In this document: positions 1-7,302 of the stretch, piece by piece
Layout of the letters: each line of letters opens with the position of its first letter
How positions within the stretch are numbered: position 1 is the first letter of the stretch
Assembly (NCBI GenBank): GCA_035294465.1
Contig: DATGKW010000070.1
Span: 1-9,678, forward strand
DNA: 9,678 nt
Source of the DNA: Paraktedonobacter sp035294465
GTDB taxonomy: Bacteria; Chloroflexota; Ktedonobacteria; Ktedonobacterales; Ktedonobacteraceae
Reading direction: 5' to 3'
Notes under the pieces: model-generated
The model's input: only the letters and a program-made list of their open reading frames with translations
Told to the model about the DNA's origin: nothing
Database searches by the model: none
Made by a program: the position numbers and the translations under genes

Positions 1-270
1 AAGCGCGGCCTGCCCGCGTACACCCAAGAAAATGCTTGAGATCATACCTGCACCCTCGCGCGAGGGGCCGGCCATAGGCCAGTCGAAAAAAGTCAGGTCG
101 GTGCCGGGGTGCCCGCTCTCATCTGCGTAGAACAGGTGATAGGCCGAAACATCATCCTGGTTGACCGTCTTCTTGACCAGGCGCATGCCCAATACCTGCG
201 TATAGAACGCCATATTTTGTGAGGCGTTACCAGTAATAGCGGTGATATGGTGAATTCCACCAAGCTGCAT
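1..270 (-). CDS. Ring-cleaving dioxygenase, VOC/glyoxalase superfamily (5' part only)
   Basis: The minus strand from the ATG at 270 reads 90 codons without a stop and runs off the window start, so only the N-terminus is seen. It begins MQLGGIHHITAITG, followed by NMAFYTQVLGMRLVKKTVNQDD and HLFYADESGHPGTDLTFFDWP. This is the usual opening of the MhqO/MhqA/LinE-like ring-cleaving dioxygenases: a vicinal-oxygen-chelate module whose early His (residue 7 or 8) is the first metal ligand. Family members use Fe(II) to open hydroquinone- or catechol-type rings in the cytoplasm and often serve in quinone detoxification. A purine-rich stretch complementary to 281-289 (AAAGGAAAG) lies 10 nt before the ATG and supports this start. 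The gene diverges from the LuxR gene to its right. The substrate cannot be told from this fragment. Confidence 0.87.
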   Translation of the reverse strand, partial: MQLGGIHHITAITGNASQNMAFYTQVLGMRLVKKTVNQDDVSAYHLFYADESGHPGTDLTFFDWPMAGPSREGAGMISSIFLGVRGQAAL

Positions 271-303
271 GCTATCTTCTCTTTCCTTTGTATACGACTG
301 AGT

Positions 304-320
304 TTCTCAATACTTGAGAA
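304..320. promoter_or_regulatory. Perfect 7-bp inverted repeat, likely operator for the dioxygenase gene
   Basis: TTCTCAA, a 3-nt centre (TAC) and TTGAGAA form a perfect dyad 34 bp upstream of the dioxygenase start. The half-site geometry resembles operators of MarR-type repressors, and in Bacillus the repressor MhqR controls dioxygenases of this very family through an ATCT/AGAT-type inverted repeat. A possible extra half-site, TCAAGATA, lies at 352-359. No regulator gene of that type is in view, and I could not place a convincing -35/-10 pair around it, so the operator role is inferred from symmetry and position. Confidence 0.45.
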
Positions 321-559
321 TCATCGGCTTTGTAAATAAATTACTTTTAAATCAAGATATTCTATCAAAGGAAAACCTGGGAGGGGTATTTTTTATTCCA
401 GCCGAGAGAGCCGATGCGAGTCAGCGATTCCTGAACATTATCGCGAGTGCAGGTCTGGCATCATGTTGTTGTATTTCTAGATCCCTCAAAACTGATACAA
501 TGCGTTTACAATGGGTAACAACGTAGGTAACAAAACCGAAGCGAACAAAGGATGAGTGC

Positions 560-3500
560 GTGCCAAAAAGTGCTGCTTATAAGATCTACTGGTCTCCTGA
601 GCGCGAGACGTATGAATACTCAGAGGAGCGGGGGCAGCAAACGGGAGAGGTACGGCAAGTTGACCATCAGCGGTTGCAAGCATGGTTGAGTGAAGTGTCT
701 TCGTTCGCCTTTGCTGGTAGGGCAGGCGCATATACTGCTCGCAAGGAATACACTCGGCAGGAGAATGGCTACTGGTATGCCTATCGCAGAGATGGCAAAC
801 GCGTGCAGAAAAAGTATCTGGGAAAAAGCGAAGCTATTAGCATCGAACAGCTAGAATACGTTGCCTCCCTCTTTTTGGCTGCGCGTGGCGAAGTTGCTGA
901 AGTGGCACCTACGTCTTCGCGGTATGAGCAGGAGCAACAGGATGACCCAATTCTGGCAACCAAACTCAGGATTCCCTCTCCTACGTCGCACACGCTTCCT
1001 CGACCTCACCTGTTCGAGCGCTTACAGAATGCACTTGTCAGGCCGCTTACCTTGATTTCAGCTCCGGCAGGATCGGGCAAAAGCACCTTGTTGAGTAGCT
1101 GGCTGTCGCAGCAAAAAGCGCTCTGTGTTGGTTGGATTACCTTGGAGCGCGCTGATGACGAGCCTGGCCGACTGTGGAAGCTCATTTTTACGGCCTTCGA
1201 GAAGGTATGTCCGGGGGCGGGCGAGGGGCCACTTACGCTTTTGCGAACACGGCGGCAGCCAAATAACGAGCGTATGCTGATTACGTTACTCAACTATTTG
1301 GAGGCGAGCCGGCAGGAAATGATGCTGGTGCTGGACGATTATCACTTTGTAAGCGATGTGACGATCTCTCAGAGCATGGCATTCTTGCTGGAACATCTAC
1401 CGGGCAATGTTCACGTGATCATCTCCACGCGCACTGATCCTTCCTTGCCGCTAACACGCCTGCGTGTGCGCGAGCAACTGCTGGAATTACGCGCCGCCGA
1501 CCTGCGTTTTACTGCCGGAGAAACCAGGATATTTCTTGACAGGTGCAGCGCGCGCAAACTCTCGCAGGAGGAGAGCGATCTGCTGTTTGCGCGTACAGAA
1601 GGATGGATCGCCGGCCTGCAATTGATTGCCATTTTGCTGCAACAGCAAGGCTCAAGTGCCGGTACTATGGTGGCTTTGAGTGGGGGACGCCGCTACATTG
1701 CCGACTATCTTATCCAGGAAGTACTGGAACATCTGCCGGAGCCTATTCAGCAATTTCTTCTCTTTACCTCTATTCTTGAGCGACTCCAGGGGGAGCTTTG
1801 CGAGGCTGTCACCGGTCAGCCGGATGGGCAAGCAACCCTGGTATGGCTGGAACGGGCCAATCTTTTCCTCAATCCACTGGACGACGAGCGCCGGTGGTAT
1901 CGCTACCATCAACTTTTTGCCGAAACTCTGCGCCAGCACCTCTTGCAAAATCAGCCTGAAATGGTAGAGGTCCTGCATCGCCGGGCCATGGGCTGGTTCG
2001 CGGAACAGGGCATGGTCGCGGAGGCGATTGAGCACGCCAGGGAGATTGGCGATGTTGCGACAATCGCGCTACTGGCCGAAACCACCGGGATGGCTATGAT
2101 CATGCATTGCGAGGCTACCAGCATTATGCCCTGGGTGAATCTACTGCCACAGGCAGAGCTTTTCATGCATCCGGTCCTCCTCGTCTACGCTTGCTGGGAT
2201 ATGATCACCGTCAATCGTTACCCAGTAGCGGCAGATATGCTCCAGGAGTACGCGCGTTTTCACCATCTACCAGCTGTGGAGACCACGGATATTGATGAAT
2301 TGGAGCGCACTATCTGCGCGCATATCCGTACCAGTACGGCTTCTCAGACACATTTTGGCGAAGAGGACAGGGGGGATTTGATCGAACGCTTTCTCAGGCT
2401 GTACGCGACGTTGGCAGTGCTGTGTGAGAATCGCGTCGCTTTCAGCCAGGAGTTGAACAGCCGGGCCAGAATCTACGTGCAAGACCCTAACCGTGGCAAC
2501 AGGGGCCTCTCCTGGCTGATTGCACTCTGGCAGGGTGATGTCTATGGAGCAATCGCGAGGCTAGAAGAGAACCTGGCAGCTATGCTTGCTAACAAATATA
2601 ACATATTGGGCTTCTCCATCGTTTCGACGCTGGCGCACTTGCTCTCTCTGACCGGGCAACTGTACAAAACTGCCCAGATCGCCCACCGTGTTCTCCAGAC
2701 TGAAAAAACCACCAATATCCGTATGCATCAGGGACCGGCCCTGGTCGCTCTTGGCTCAGTGGAGTATGAAAGAAATAATCTGGAGCTGGCAGAAGATTAT
2801 TTGCGGAAAGGCGTCGCGCTATGCCAACAATTTGATAACACAGAATCGTTCCTTGGGGGCCTGTATGGGTTAGGAAAAATACGTCTGCTGCACGATGATG
2901 AAGCCGGGGTAAGAAAGCTTACGCAGGAGAACGAGCGAGTGCTGAGATCGATAGGAGACGAGAGTATCGACCTTACCAGGGCAGTGAATGTATGGAGAGC
3001 AAAGGTCGCGCTGGCCTTAGGTGAAATAGCAGAAGCCCAACACTGGGTGCGCGAAATCGCGTTGCAGACGGATCTCACGTCGCAGTTAAATCCTATACTA
3101 GAAGAATGCTACCTGATTCAGGCTCGCCTCTTGCTCCGCAACGCGCGCTGGCAGGAGGCAGATCAACTGCTCCAGTGGCTCTGCGAATCGGCAGAAAGAC
3201 AGAAACGCCAGGGCAGCCTGATCAGCATATACATCCTCCAATCAATGCTCTACCAGGCGATGGGAGAGCAAGAACGGGCGCTTGCCGCGCTTACGCGCGC
3301 GCTCGGCTATGGCGAACTGGAGGGCTATCGCCGTGCCTTCCTTGACGAAGGAGCGCCTATGCTCGTGCTGCTCACGGGACTGCGCCAGGTGCGATGTAAC
3401 ACGAAGGCACCTATCCGTGACGAGGTTTCTGTTCATTTTCTGGATCAACTGATCTCCTTGCTCAGCAAAGAACTGGCGAGGCGAGATGGCGCACACATAG

Positions 3501-3709
3501 ATCAACTGCTGCCGCTCGAACCGCTGAGCAAGCGTGAGCGCGAAGTATTGCAGTTAGTGAGTGAAGGGAAGTCGAATCATGAGATCGCCCGGCAACTTGT
3601 CGTAACTGTCAGTACAGTCAAATCTCACCTCAATACTATCTACAGCAAGCTCCAGGTCCGGAGCCGCACTCAAGCCATCGCCCGCGCCAGATCCCTGGAT
3701 CTGCTCTAA
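560..3709 (+). CDS. MalT-like LuxR-family ATP-dependent transcriptional regulator (STAND, TPR, HTH)
   Basis: This 1049-residue protein has the architecture of large ATP-binding LuxR regulators. Residues 46-108 form a basic/aromatic module (AYTARKE, YWYAYRRDGKRVQKKYLGK) typical of Ktedonobacterial members. A STAND-type NTPase follows, with Walker A APAGSGKST at 168-176, Walker B MLVLDDYHFV at 255-264 and a sensor-like VIISTRTDP near 286. Residues of about 470-960 are helical and TPR-like, the usual inducer-sensing part. The last 64 residues are a LuxR helix-turn-helix (LSKREREVLQLVSEGKSNHEIA, then TVSTVKSHLNTIYSKLQV). By analogy with MalT, ligand binding would drive ATP-dependent oligomerisation and promoter activation. 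The GTG start is chosen because AAAGGA at 547-552 sits 7 nt before it; the ATG at 552 is out of frame. A direct repeat GGTAACAA at 514-521 and 526-533 lies just upstream. The ligand and targets are unknown; the membrane protein pair downstream is a candidate target. Confidence 0.92.
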   Translation: MPKSAAYKIYWSPERETYEYSEERGQQTGEVRQVDHQRLQAWLSEVSSFAFAGRAGAYTARKEYTRQENGYWYAYRRDGKRVQKKYLGKSEAISIEQLEYVASLFLAARGEVAEVAPTSSRYEQEQQDDPILATKLRIPSPTSHTLPRPHLFERLQNALVRPLTLISAPAGSGKSTLLSSWLSQQKALCVGWITLERADDEPGRLWKLIFTAFEKVCPGAGEGPLTLLRTRRQPNNERMLITLLNYLEASRQEMMLVLDDYHFVSDVTISQSMAFLLEHLPGNVHVIISTRTDPSLPLTRLRVREQLLELRAADLRFTAGETRIFLDRCSARKLSQEESDLLFARTEGWIAGLQLIAILLQQQGSSAGTMVALSGGRRYIADYLIQEVLEHLPEPIQQFLLFTSILERLQGELCEAVTGQPDGQATLVWLERANLFLNPLDDERRWYRYHQLFAETLRQHLLQNQPEMVEVLHRRAMGWFAEQGMVAEAIEHAREIGDVATIALLAETTGMAMIMHCEATSIMPWVNLLPQAELFMHPVLLVYACWDMITVNRYPVAADMLQEYARFHHLPAVETTDIDELERTICAHIRTSTASQTHFGEEDRGDLIERFLRLYATLAVLCENRVAFSQELNSRARIYVQDPNRGNRGLSWLIALWQGDVYGAIARLEENLAAMLANKYNILGFSIVSTLAHLLSLTGQLYKTAQIAHRVLQTEKTTNIRMHQGPALVALGSVEYERNNLELAEDYLRKGVALCQQFDNTESFLGGLYGLGKIRLLHDDEAGVRKLTQENERVLRSIGDESIDLTRAVNVWRAKVALALGEIAEAQHWVREIALQTDLTSQLNPILEECYLIQARLLLRNARWQEADQLLQWLCESAERQKRQGSLISIYILQSMLYQAMGEQERALAALTRALGYGELEGYRRAFLDEGAPMLVLLTGLRQVRCNTKAPIRDEVSVHFLDQLISLLSKELARRDGAHIDQLLPLEPLSKREREVLQLVSEGKSNHEIARQLVVTVSTVKSHLNTIYSKLQVRSRTQAIARARSLDLL

Positions 3710-3945
3710 ATGCTTCTGGCCGGAAATTCCCTCTCCTCTTTCCATCTTTAGTTGGAAGCGTTTTCGCAGGCTTGCCGGTATACTCCCTCGTAGAGACATG
3801 TTCTTCTTGCAGATGTCAACGCTGCGCTGAATATTCACAAAGAGCATGTTTGAAATCGGCATTCTTCATTCTGGTCGGGTTATTCCATCCTATATGAAGA
3901 ATATCTTCTCTTTCAAGATGAAATAGAATCATCTATTTCTACGCT

Positions 3946-3953
3946 AAAGGAGG
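3946..3953 (+). promoter_or_regulatory. Strong Shine-Dalgarno site that fixes the next start codon
   Basis: AAAGGAGG is a near-perfect ribosome binding site 11 nt before the ATG at 3965. An in-frame GTG at 3953 overlaps this site and is therefore not the start. The remaining gap after the LuxR gene (3710-3945) has no reading frame I believe and no clear terminator or promoter. Confidence 0.75.
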
Positions 3954-3964
3954 TGTTTCTTTCG

Positions 3965-4939
3965 ATGAGCCTCTTACGGAAACAAGCAACGAGCAGCGAA
4001 GATACACGGGAACGCACGTGGGCAATGAATGCTCTCCGTTTCTTGATCGGCGGCGTGATATTCGCCGTTATCAAGATGGGAAATATCCTGCTGCTCGTAC
4101 TCTTGAAGATTCCCACCATGAATGTGAATCTCAGTAGTGAACTGACCGGGGCAGGATTTGGCCTGGCCGTCGTCTACGGTATTCTGGTGATGGCCGTCCT
4201 CTCTGTCCTGGCAGCTCGCTTGCCGTACAGACCCCTCGTGCGCTTCCTCGCAATTTTTGTACCTTTCTTCTGGATTGACCAGGGAGGCAATATCCTCGAA
4301 TTGATGTTTTTCTCCACCTACCCGGCCCTTGCCGTGATCAACACCTGGATCGACACAATTGTTGAGGCGCTGCTGATAACAGGAGCGGTTGTCTGGTTGC
4401 TGCCAGCAGGGGAGAACTATCGCGATGCACCCGGCCTTGCAACTATCCTGGGGCAACGTCCGCTCTGGTCCTGGGTCTGGCGTGCTTTCCTGGTTGGCGC
4501 TTTGTACGTACCGACCTATTGGACCTTTGGAGCGCTCATCTATCCTCTCGTGAAGCCATATTATACCAACCCGGCCTATGGCTTGAATCTCACCATCCCC
4601 AATCTTGGGACCTTCGCTGTACTGGAACTGGTGCGTGGCTTGCTGTATGTGATTGCCCTGCTACCCGTGCTGGCAGTGACACGCGGCTCGCGCTGGCAAA
4701 CCTTTCTCTACGTGTTTGTGTTTACCGGGATGTTCAATGCCTGGCAATTGGTCGTGAATCTCACCTGGCCCGTGCAGTTGCGCTTTGCGCATACCGCAGA
4801 GATTACTGGAGATGTGCTTGTTCAGTCGCTCCTGTTCTGCTGGCTGTTGACGCTCAAATTCAAGCAGAAGCGGAGTGATGTGCCTGGAATACTTCCAGAT
4901 CAAGGAAATGTCCCAATGAGTCAAGAGACATCTGGTTGA
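3965..4939 (+). CDS. Polytopic membrane protein, first of a tandem paralogous pair, unknown function
   Basis: I do not recognise a named family. The 324-residue product starts at an ATG with a strong Shine-Dalgarno site. It has a polar N-terminus (about 20 residues), roughly eight hydrophobic segments (about 24-48, 64-83, 92-113, 124-147, 170-195, 215-238, 245-265, 283-298) and a charged C-terminal tail, so it should be an integral membrane protein without a cleaved signal peptide. Motifs shared with the next gene are ARLPYR near residue 84, a GNILE motif at 108-112, QRPLWSWVWR at 164-173, KPYYTNPAYG at 197-206 and ELVRG at 221-225. The Asn/Glu and Glu/Arg residues in or beside hydrophobic segments hint at a functional polar site. 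The next gene follows after 65 bp in the same direction, so they are probably co-transcribed. ELVRG is not the EExxxR signature of CPBP/CAAX proteases, so I make no enzyme call. Confidence 0.85.
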   Translation: MSLLRKQATSSEDTRERTWAMNALRFLIGGVIFAVIKMGNILLLVLLKIPTMNVNLSSELTGAGFGLAVVYGILVMAVLSVLAARLPYRPLVRFLAIFVPFFWIDQGGNILELMFFSTYPALAVINTWIDTIVEALLITGAVVWLLPAGENYRDAPGLATILGQRPLWSWVWRAFLVGALYVPTYWTFGALIYPLVKPYYTNPAYGLNLTIPNLGTFAVLELVRGLLYVIALLPVLAVTRGSRWQTFLYVFVFTGMFNAWQLVVNLTWPVQLRFAHTAEITGDVLVQSLLFCWLLTLKFKQKRSDVPGILPDQGNVPMSQETSG

Positions 4940-5004
4940 GTCTGGGGTAAAATCGATCACCTCGCGAACCTTGAAGGTAAAGAAAGGTATTAAAGGGGTA
5001 TTGT

Positions 5005-5985
5005 ATGAGCTTACAATTCTTAGAAGAAGGACGGGGTCCGGCGAAAAATCGCCTGCTGTGGCTGGCGGATATTACCGGCCGCGTGCTGGTTGTCGCGATT
5101 GTCTCCGCCCTCTTCTCTACCCTCTTAAATATGTCGGGGAAGTCATCCCTTTCCTGGCAAACTATCCTGAGCAATCTTGCGGAGGGCATTCTGTTCGCCC
5201 TGGTCCTGCTGCCGCTGGCGCGCCGGCTGCCCTATCGCATGTCCACGCGCATCATCAGCCTCTTTCTTCCCTTTTACTGGACGACGTATCTGGGCAACCT
5301 GGTGGAAGCCCTCTTTTATACTACTCTGCCTCGCTCTGAACTGATCGCGGGCGCTCTTGTTTTTCTTATTCCCTCGCTGATTATTGCCTGGTTGATGGCC
5401 TGGCTCTTTCCGGCGTACAGGCCAGAACAGCCGGTGGTGAGCATCTGGCAGGCGCTACGCCAGCGTCCACTACTCTCCTGGATCTGGCGACTCCTGATTG
5501 TTGGCTTGCTCTATCCGATTTTCCTCAATTACGTCTTTGGCGCTCTCTTCTCGCCGATTCTTGCGCCGTATTACCACAACCCTGCGTTTGCAGCTCAGTC
5601 GCACACAACCTCTCAGCCGTTCTACATCTTCTTCCCGGAAGAAATGGTGCGCGGGATCATCTTCGCGCTGACCTTGCTGCCGGCTCTGGCCATCCTGCGC
5701 GGCCGTACCTGGCCCAGGATCTTCTACACCATGCTCTATCTCGCTGTCTTCGGCGTTGTGCTTGAAGCGGTGATCGGCGTAGCTTTTTCGGAGACAACCT
5801 GGCCTGCCGTGTTGAGGATCACCGAAACAATCAATACGGGCCTCGATGGCGTCGCGCGGGGCGTCATTATGGCGCTGTTCCTCGCTCTCCCCGCAGTTGT
5901 AGACAAGCAGCAGCAAGTAAGTGACATGGCTGCAACGGATCAGGCCGTGCCTGCGGTGGCGAGTCAGGAGGCGCAAAGTAGCTGA
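5005..5985 (+). CDS. Polytopic membrane protein, second of a tandem paralogous pair, unknown function
   Basis: The 326-residue product starts at an ATG preceded by AAAGGGG (4992-4998), 6 nt away. It is again an integral membrane protein with about eight hydrophobic stretches and a polar tail of about 27 residues rich in Gln, Ala and Ser. It aligns with the preceding protein along its length: RRLPYR at 73-78, GNLVE at 97-101, QRPLLSWIWR at 153-162, APYYHNPAF at 187-195, EEMVRG at 212-217, and LLPALAILRG near 224-233. The matching order and spacing point to gene duplication followed by considerable divergence. The pair may work as a heterodimer, as duplicated half-transporters often do, but nothing in the sequence shows transport activity. 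No known family is recognised. Confidence 0.85.
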   Translation: MSLQFLEEGRGPAKNRLLWLADITGRVLVVAIVSALFSTLLNMSGKSSLSWQTILSNLAEGILFALVLLPLARRLPYRMSTRIISLFLPFYWTTYLGNLVEALFYTTLPRSELIAGALVFLIPSLIIAWLMAWLFPAYRPEQPVVSIWQALRQRPLLSWIWRLLIVGLLYPIFLNYVFGALFSPILAPYYHNPAFAAQSHTTSQPFYIFFPEEMVRGIIFALTLLPALAILRGRTWPRIFYTMLYLAVFGVVLEAVIGVAFSETTWPAVLRITETINTGLDGVARGVIMALFLALPAVVDKQQQVSDMAATDQAVPAVASQEAQSS

Positions 5986-6040
5986 TAAACAGGCGTTGAG
6001 TAGGGGGCATCAATGTGACCTATGCATTGCACGCGGAGCA

Positions 6041-6049
6041 TGTTATACT
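6041..6049 (+). promoter_or_regulatory. Likely extended -10 promoter of the queDE operon
   Basis: TGTTATACT is an extended -10 element (TGn followed by TATACT, 5 of 6 to consensus). The -35 region 17 bp upstream (TATGCA, 6021-6026) is weak, as is common with extended -10 promoters. Transcription would start near 6056, leaving a leader of about 26 nt, too short for a preQ1 riboswitch. Confidence 0.45.
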
Positions 6050-6081
6050 GATTTCCGTGAAACGTATGAGAGATGAGAATC

Positions 6082-6477
6082 ATGGAACGTCAGGCCCTAC
6101 TCACAAAGCAATTTCGTTTTGAGGCCGCGCACTCCTTGCCCGGCCATCGTGGCAAATGTGCGCGCCTTCATGGACATTCGTATACGCTGGAAGTGACCCT
6201 GCGCGGACCTATCAAGCAGGTTGCAGGCGCGAGCGATGATGGGATGGTGATGGATTTTGACGACCTCTCCCGGCTGGTTCAGCAGGCTGTGCTTGAGCGG
6301 CTGGATCACCAGGATCTGAACGCTGTCACCGGCATCCGCACCACAGCGGAAAACCTGGCGCACTGGATCTGGGATGAGCTGCTCCAGGCGGGACTTCCCG
6401 CATCTCTCCTGTATCGTATCTGCCTGTGGGAAACGGCGCAGGGCCGCGTGGAGATTACTGCGGCAGAGCGCGGATAG
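6082..6477 (+). CDS. queD: 6-carboxy-5,6,7,8-tetrahydropterin synthase (QueD)
   Basis: QueD converts 7,8-dihydroneopterin triphosphate to 6-carboxytetrahydropterin, an early step to preQ0 and queuosine. The product has 131 residues, a normal length for the 6-pyruvoyl-tetrahydropterin synthase fold. From the ATG at 6082, the zinc ligands are His17 (FEAAH), His30 and His32 (LHGHSY), the catalytic Cys is Cys26 (GKCARLHGH), Asp75-His76 lie in LDHQDLN, TTAEN is at 87-91, and the pterin-binding Glu is Glu117 (WET). The Cys four residues before HGH favours QueD over a eukaryotic-type PTPS. An in-frame ATG at 6073 would add three residues; I prefer 6082 because the purine run GAGAG at 6068-6072 then lies 9 nt upstream rather than touching the start. 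The queE gene follows 17 nt after the stop, which supports the pathway assignment. Confidence 0.93.
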   Translation: MERQALLTKQFRFEAAHSLPGHRGKCARLHGHSYTLEVTLRGPIKQVAGASDDGMVMDFDDLSRLVQQAVLERLDHQDLNAVTGIRTTAENLAHWIWDELLQAGLPASLLYRICLWETAQGRVEITAAERG

Positions 6478-6494
6478 AGAGGCGGGGCGCAAAG

Positions 6495-7190
6495 ATGCTG
6501 GTAATGGAGATCTACCGCTCTATTCAGGGCGAAGGGACACTCATGGGCGTGCCTACGACTTTCGTGCGCTTTTTTGCCTGTAATCTACGCTGCTCCTGGT
6601 GCGATACAAAATACTCCTGGAGCGTGCGCGAAGGAGGCACCTGGCGCAGGTTATCGCCTCAAACCGTAGCGGCTGAAGTGGAGGCGCTGGGCGCCAGGCA
6701 TGTCGTGCTTACCGGAGGCGAGCCAACCCTGCAAAAGGATCTGCCAGAACTGGCGACCTTGCTCAAGGAACGCGGGTATCACCTGACAATTGAAACGAAC
6801 GCGACCATCGTACCCGAGGCATTGCTACCCTTGATCGACCTCTGGAGCCTTTCTCCAAAACTGAGCAGTGCAGGCGAGAATTACCTGCGCCCCGCCGCGC
6901 TCGAACGCTTCCTGGCCGCTCTGCGCCCGGAGCAGCAGCAGTGGAAATTTGTGGTGCGCGACGACGCGGACGAGCTGCTCCTGCGCGAACTGCTGGAGAG
7001 CTATCCTGCCTTTATTGAACGGCAGCTTCCGATCGTGCTTCAGCCTGAAGGCGACAGTGCTCTGGCTGACTATCCTCAGGCAATGGAACGACTGGCCGGG
7101 CGGCTGAGCGATCCCTTCTGGCGGCCCTACAACGTGCGGATGCTGCCCCAGCTGCACGTGATCATCTGGGGCAGGAAACGCCTTGTGTAG
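6495..7190 (+). CDS. queE: 7-carboxy-7-deazaguanine synthase (QueE), radical SAM enzyme
   Basis: QueE performs the SAM- and Mg-dependent radical ring contraction of 6-carboxytetrahydropterin to 7-carboxy-7-deazaguanine. The 231-residue protein opens MLVMEIYRSIQGEG, the classic QueE start, with the Gly-rich substrate-binding segment at 11-19. The 4Fe-4S ligands are Cys29, Cys33 and Cys36 in CNLRCSWCDT (CX3CX2C), followed by the SAM-binding LTGGEPTLQ at 72-80 and IETNATI. The frame is open further upstream into queD, but the ATG at 6495 is chosen because homologues start here and G-rich stretches (AGAGG 6478-6482, GGGG 6484-6487) serve as ribosome binding site. It is the second gene of a queDE operon. 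No terminator is visible after its TAG. Confidence 0.94.
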   Translation: MLVMEIYRSIQGEGTLMGVPTTFVRFFACNLRCSWCDTKYSWSVREGGTWRRLSPQTVAAEVEALGARHVVLTGGEPTLQKDLPELATLLKERGYHLTIETNATIVPEALLPLIDLWSLSPKLSSAGENYLRPAALERFLAALRPEQQQWKFVVRDDADELLLRELLESYPAFIERQLPIVLQPEGDSALADYPQAMERLAGRLSDPFWRPYNVRMLPQLHVIIWGRKRLV

Positions 7191-7198
7191 TCTCCCCT

Positions 7199-7235
7199 GT
7201 TACATGGTACCATATATGTACTACAATGGTGCCAT
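7199..7235 (+). promoter_or_regulatory. Promoter overlapped by two palindromic operator-like sites
   Basis: GTTACA (7199-7204, 4 of 6 to the -35 consensus) and TACAAT (7222-7227, 5 of 6 to the -10 consensus) are 17 bp apart. The palindrome ATGGTACCAT (7204-7213, perfect) lies in the spacer, and ATGGTGCCAT (7226-7235, one pair imperfect) overlaps the -10 and start region. Their centres are 22 bp apart, about two helical turns, as expected for a repressor binding cooperatively to one DNA face. The controlled gene appears to be missing or truncated (see the reading frame at 7234). Confidence 0.45.
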
Positions 7236-7302
7236 GCAAAACGAACAAAAACCGACCAGCATGAATACGCGCTATCCATCTGAGCTTGCTCCGGTTTCGT
7301 AG
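7234..7302 (+). other. 22-codon reading frame, possible leaderless or truncated gene start
   Basis: An ATG inside the second palindrome opens a frame reading MQNEQKPTSMNTRYPSELAPVS and then a TAG. The ATG is 6 nt after the -10 element at 7222-7227, so a transcript could begin at the start codon itself; no Shine-Dalgarno site is present. The stop coincides with the first base of a 16-bp direct repeat at 7302, which suggests that a longer regulator or transposase gene was cut here. RYPSEL faintly recalls the start of IS5-type transposases (RYPSDLTDEQW), but this is too short to call. It may be neither translated nor functional. Confidence 0.2.

Noticed and set aside
314..526. 70-codon plus-strand frame from a TTG in the dioxygenase/LuxR gap
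   Set aside because: Its start lies inside the dyad at 304-320, it has no ribosome binding site, and the product has no recognisable features; it is chance open frame in a divergent regulatory gap.
1652..2035. 127-codon minus-strand frame inside the LuxR gene
   Set aside because: Antisense shadow of a confidently assigned regulator gene; no independent support.
3688..3703. CAGATCC-CT-GGATCTG inverted repeat at the end of the LuxR gene as a terminator
   Set aside because: It lies inside the last codons, has only a 2-nt centre and no following T-run, so it does not fit an intrinsic terminator.
3953..3964. GTG at 3953 as start of the first membrane protein
   Set aside because: The codon overlaps the AAAGGAGG Shine-Dalgarno site that serves the ATG at 3965.
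3974..4456. 160-codon minus-strand frame opposite the first membrane protein gene
   Set aside because: Its product is a His/Gln/Asp-rich antisense image of the membrane protein codons, without a ribosome binding site; the plus-strand gene has a strong one and a paralogue.
4640..4660. ELVRG / EEMVRG in the membrane protein pair as a CPBP (CAAX protease) signature
   Set aside because: The CPBP motif is EExxxR with later FxxxH and HxxxN motifs; here the spacing differs and the His motifs are absent.
5986..6081. preQ1 riboswitch ahead of queD
   Set aside because: The inferred leader is only about 26 nt, and I see no hairpin followed by the A-rich tail of that class.
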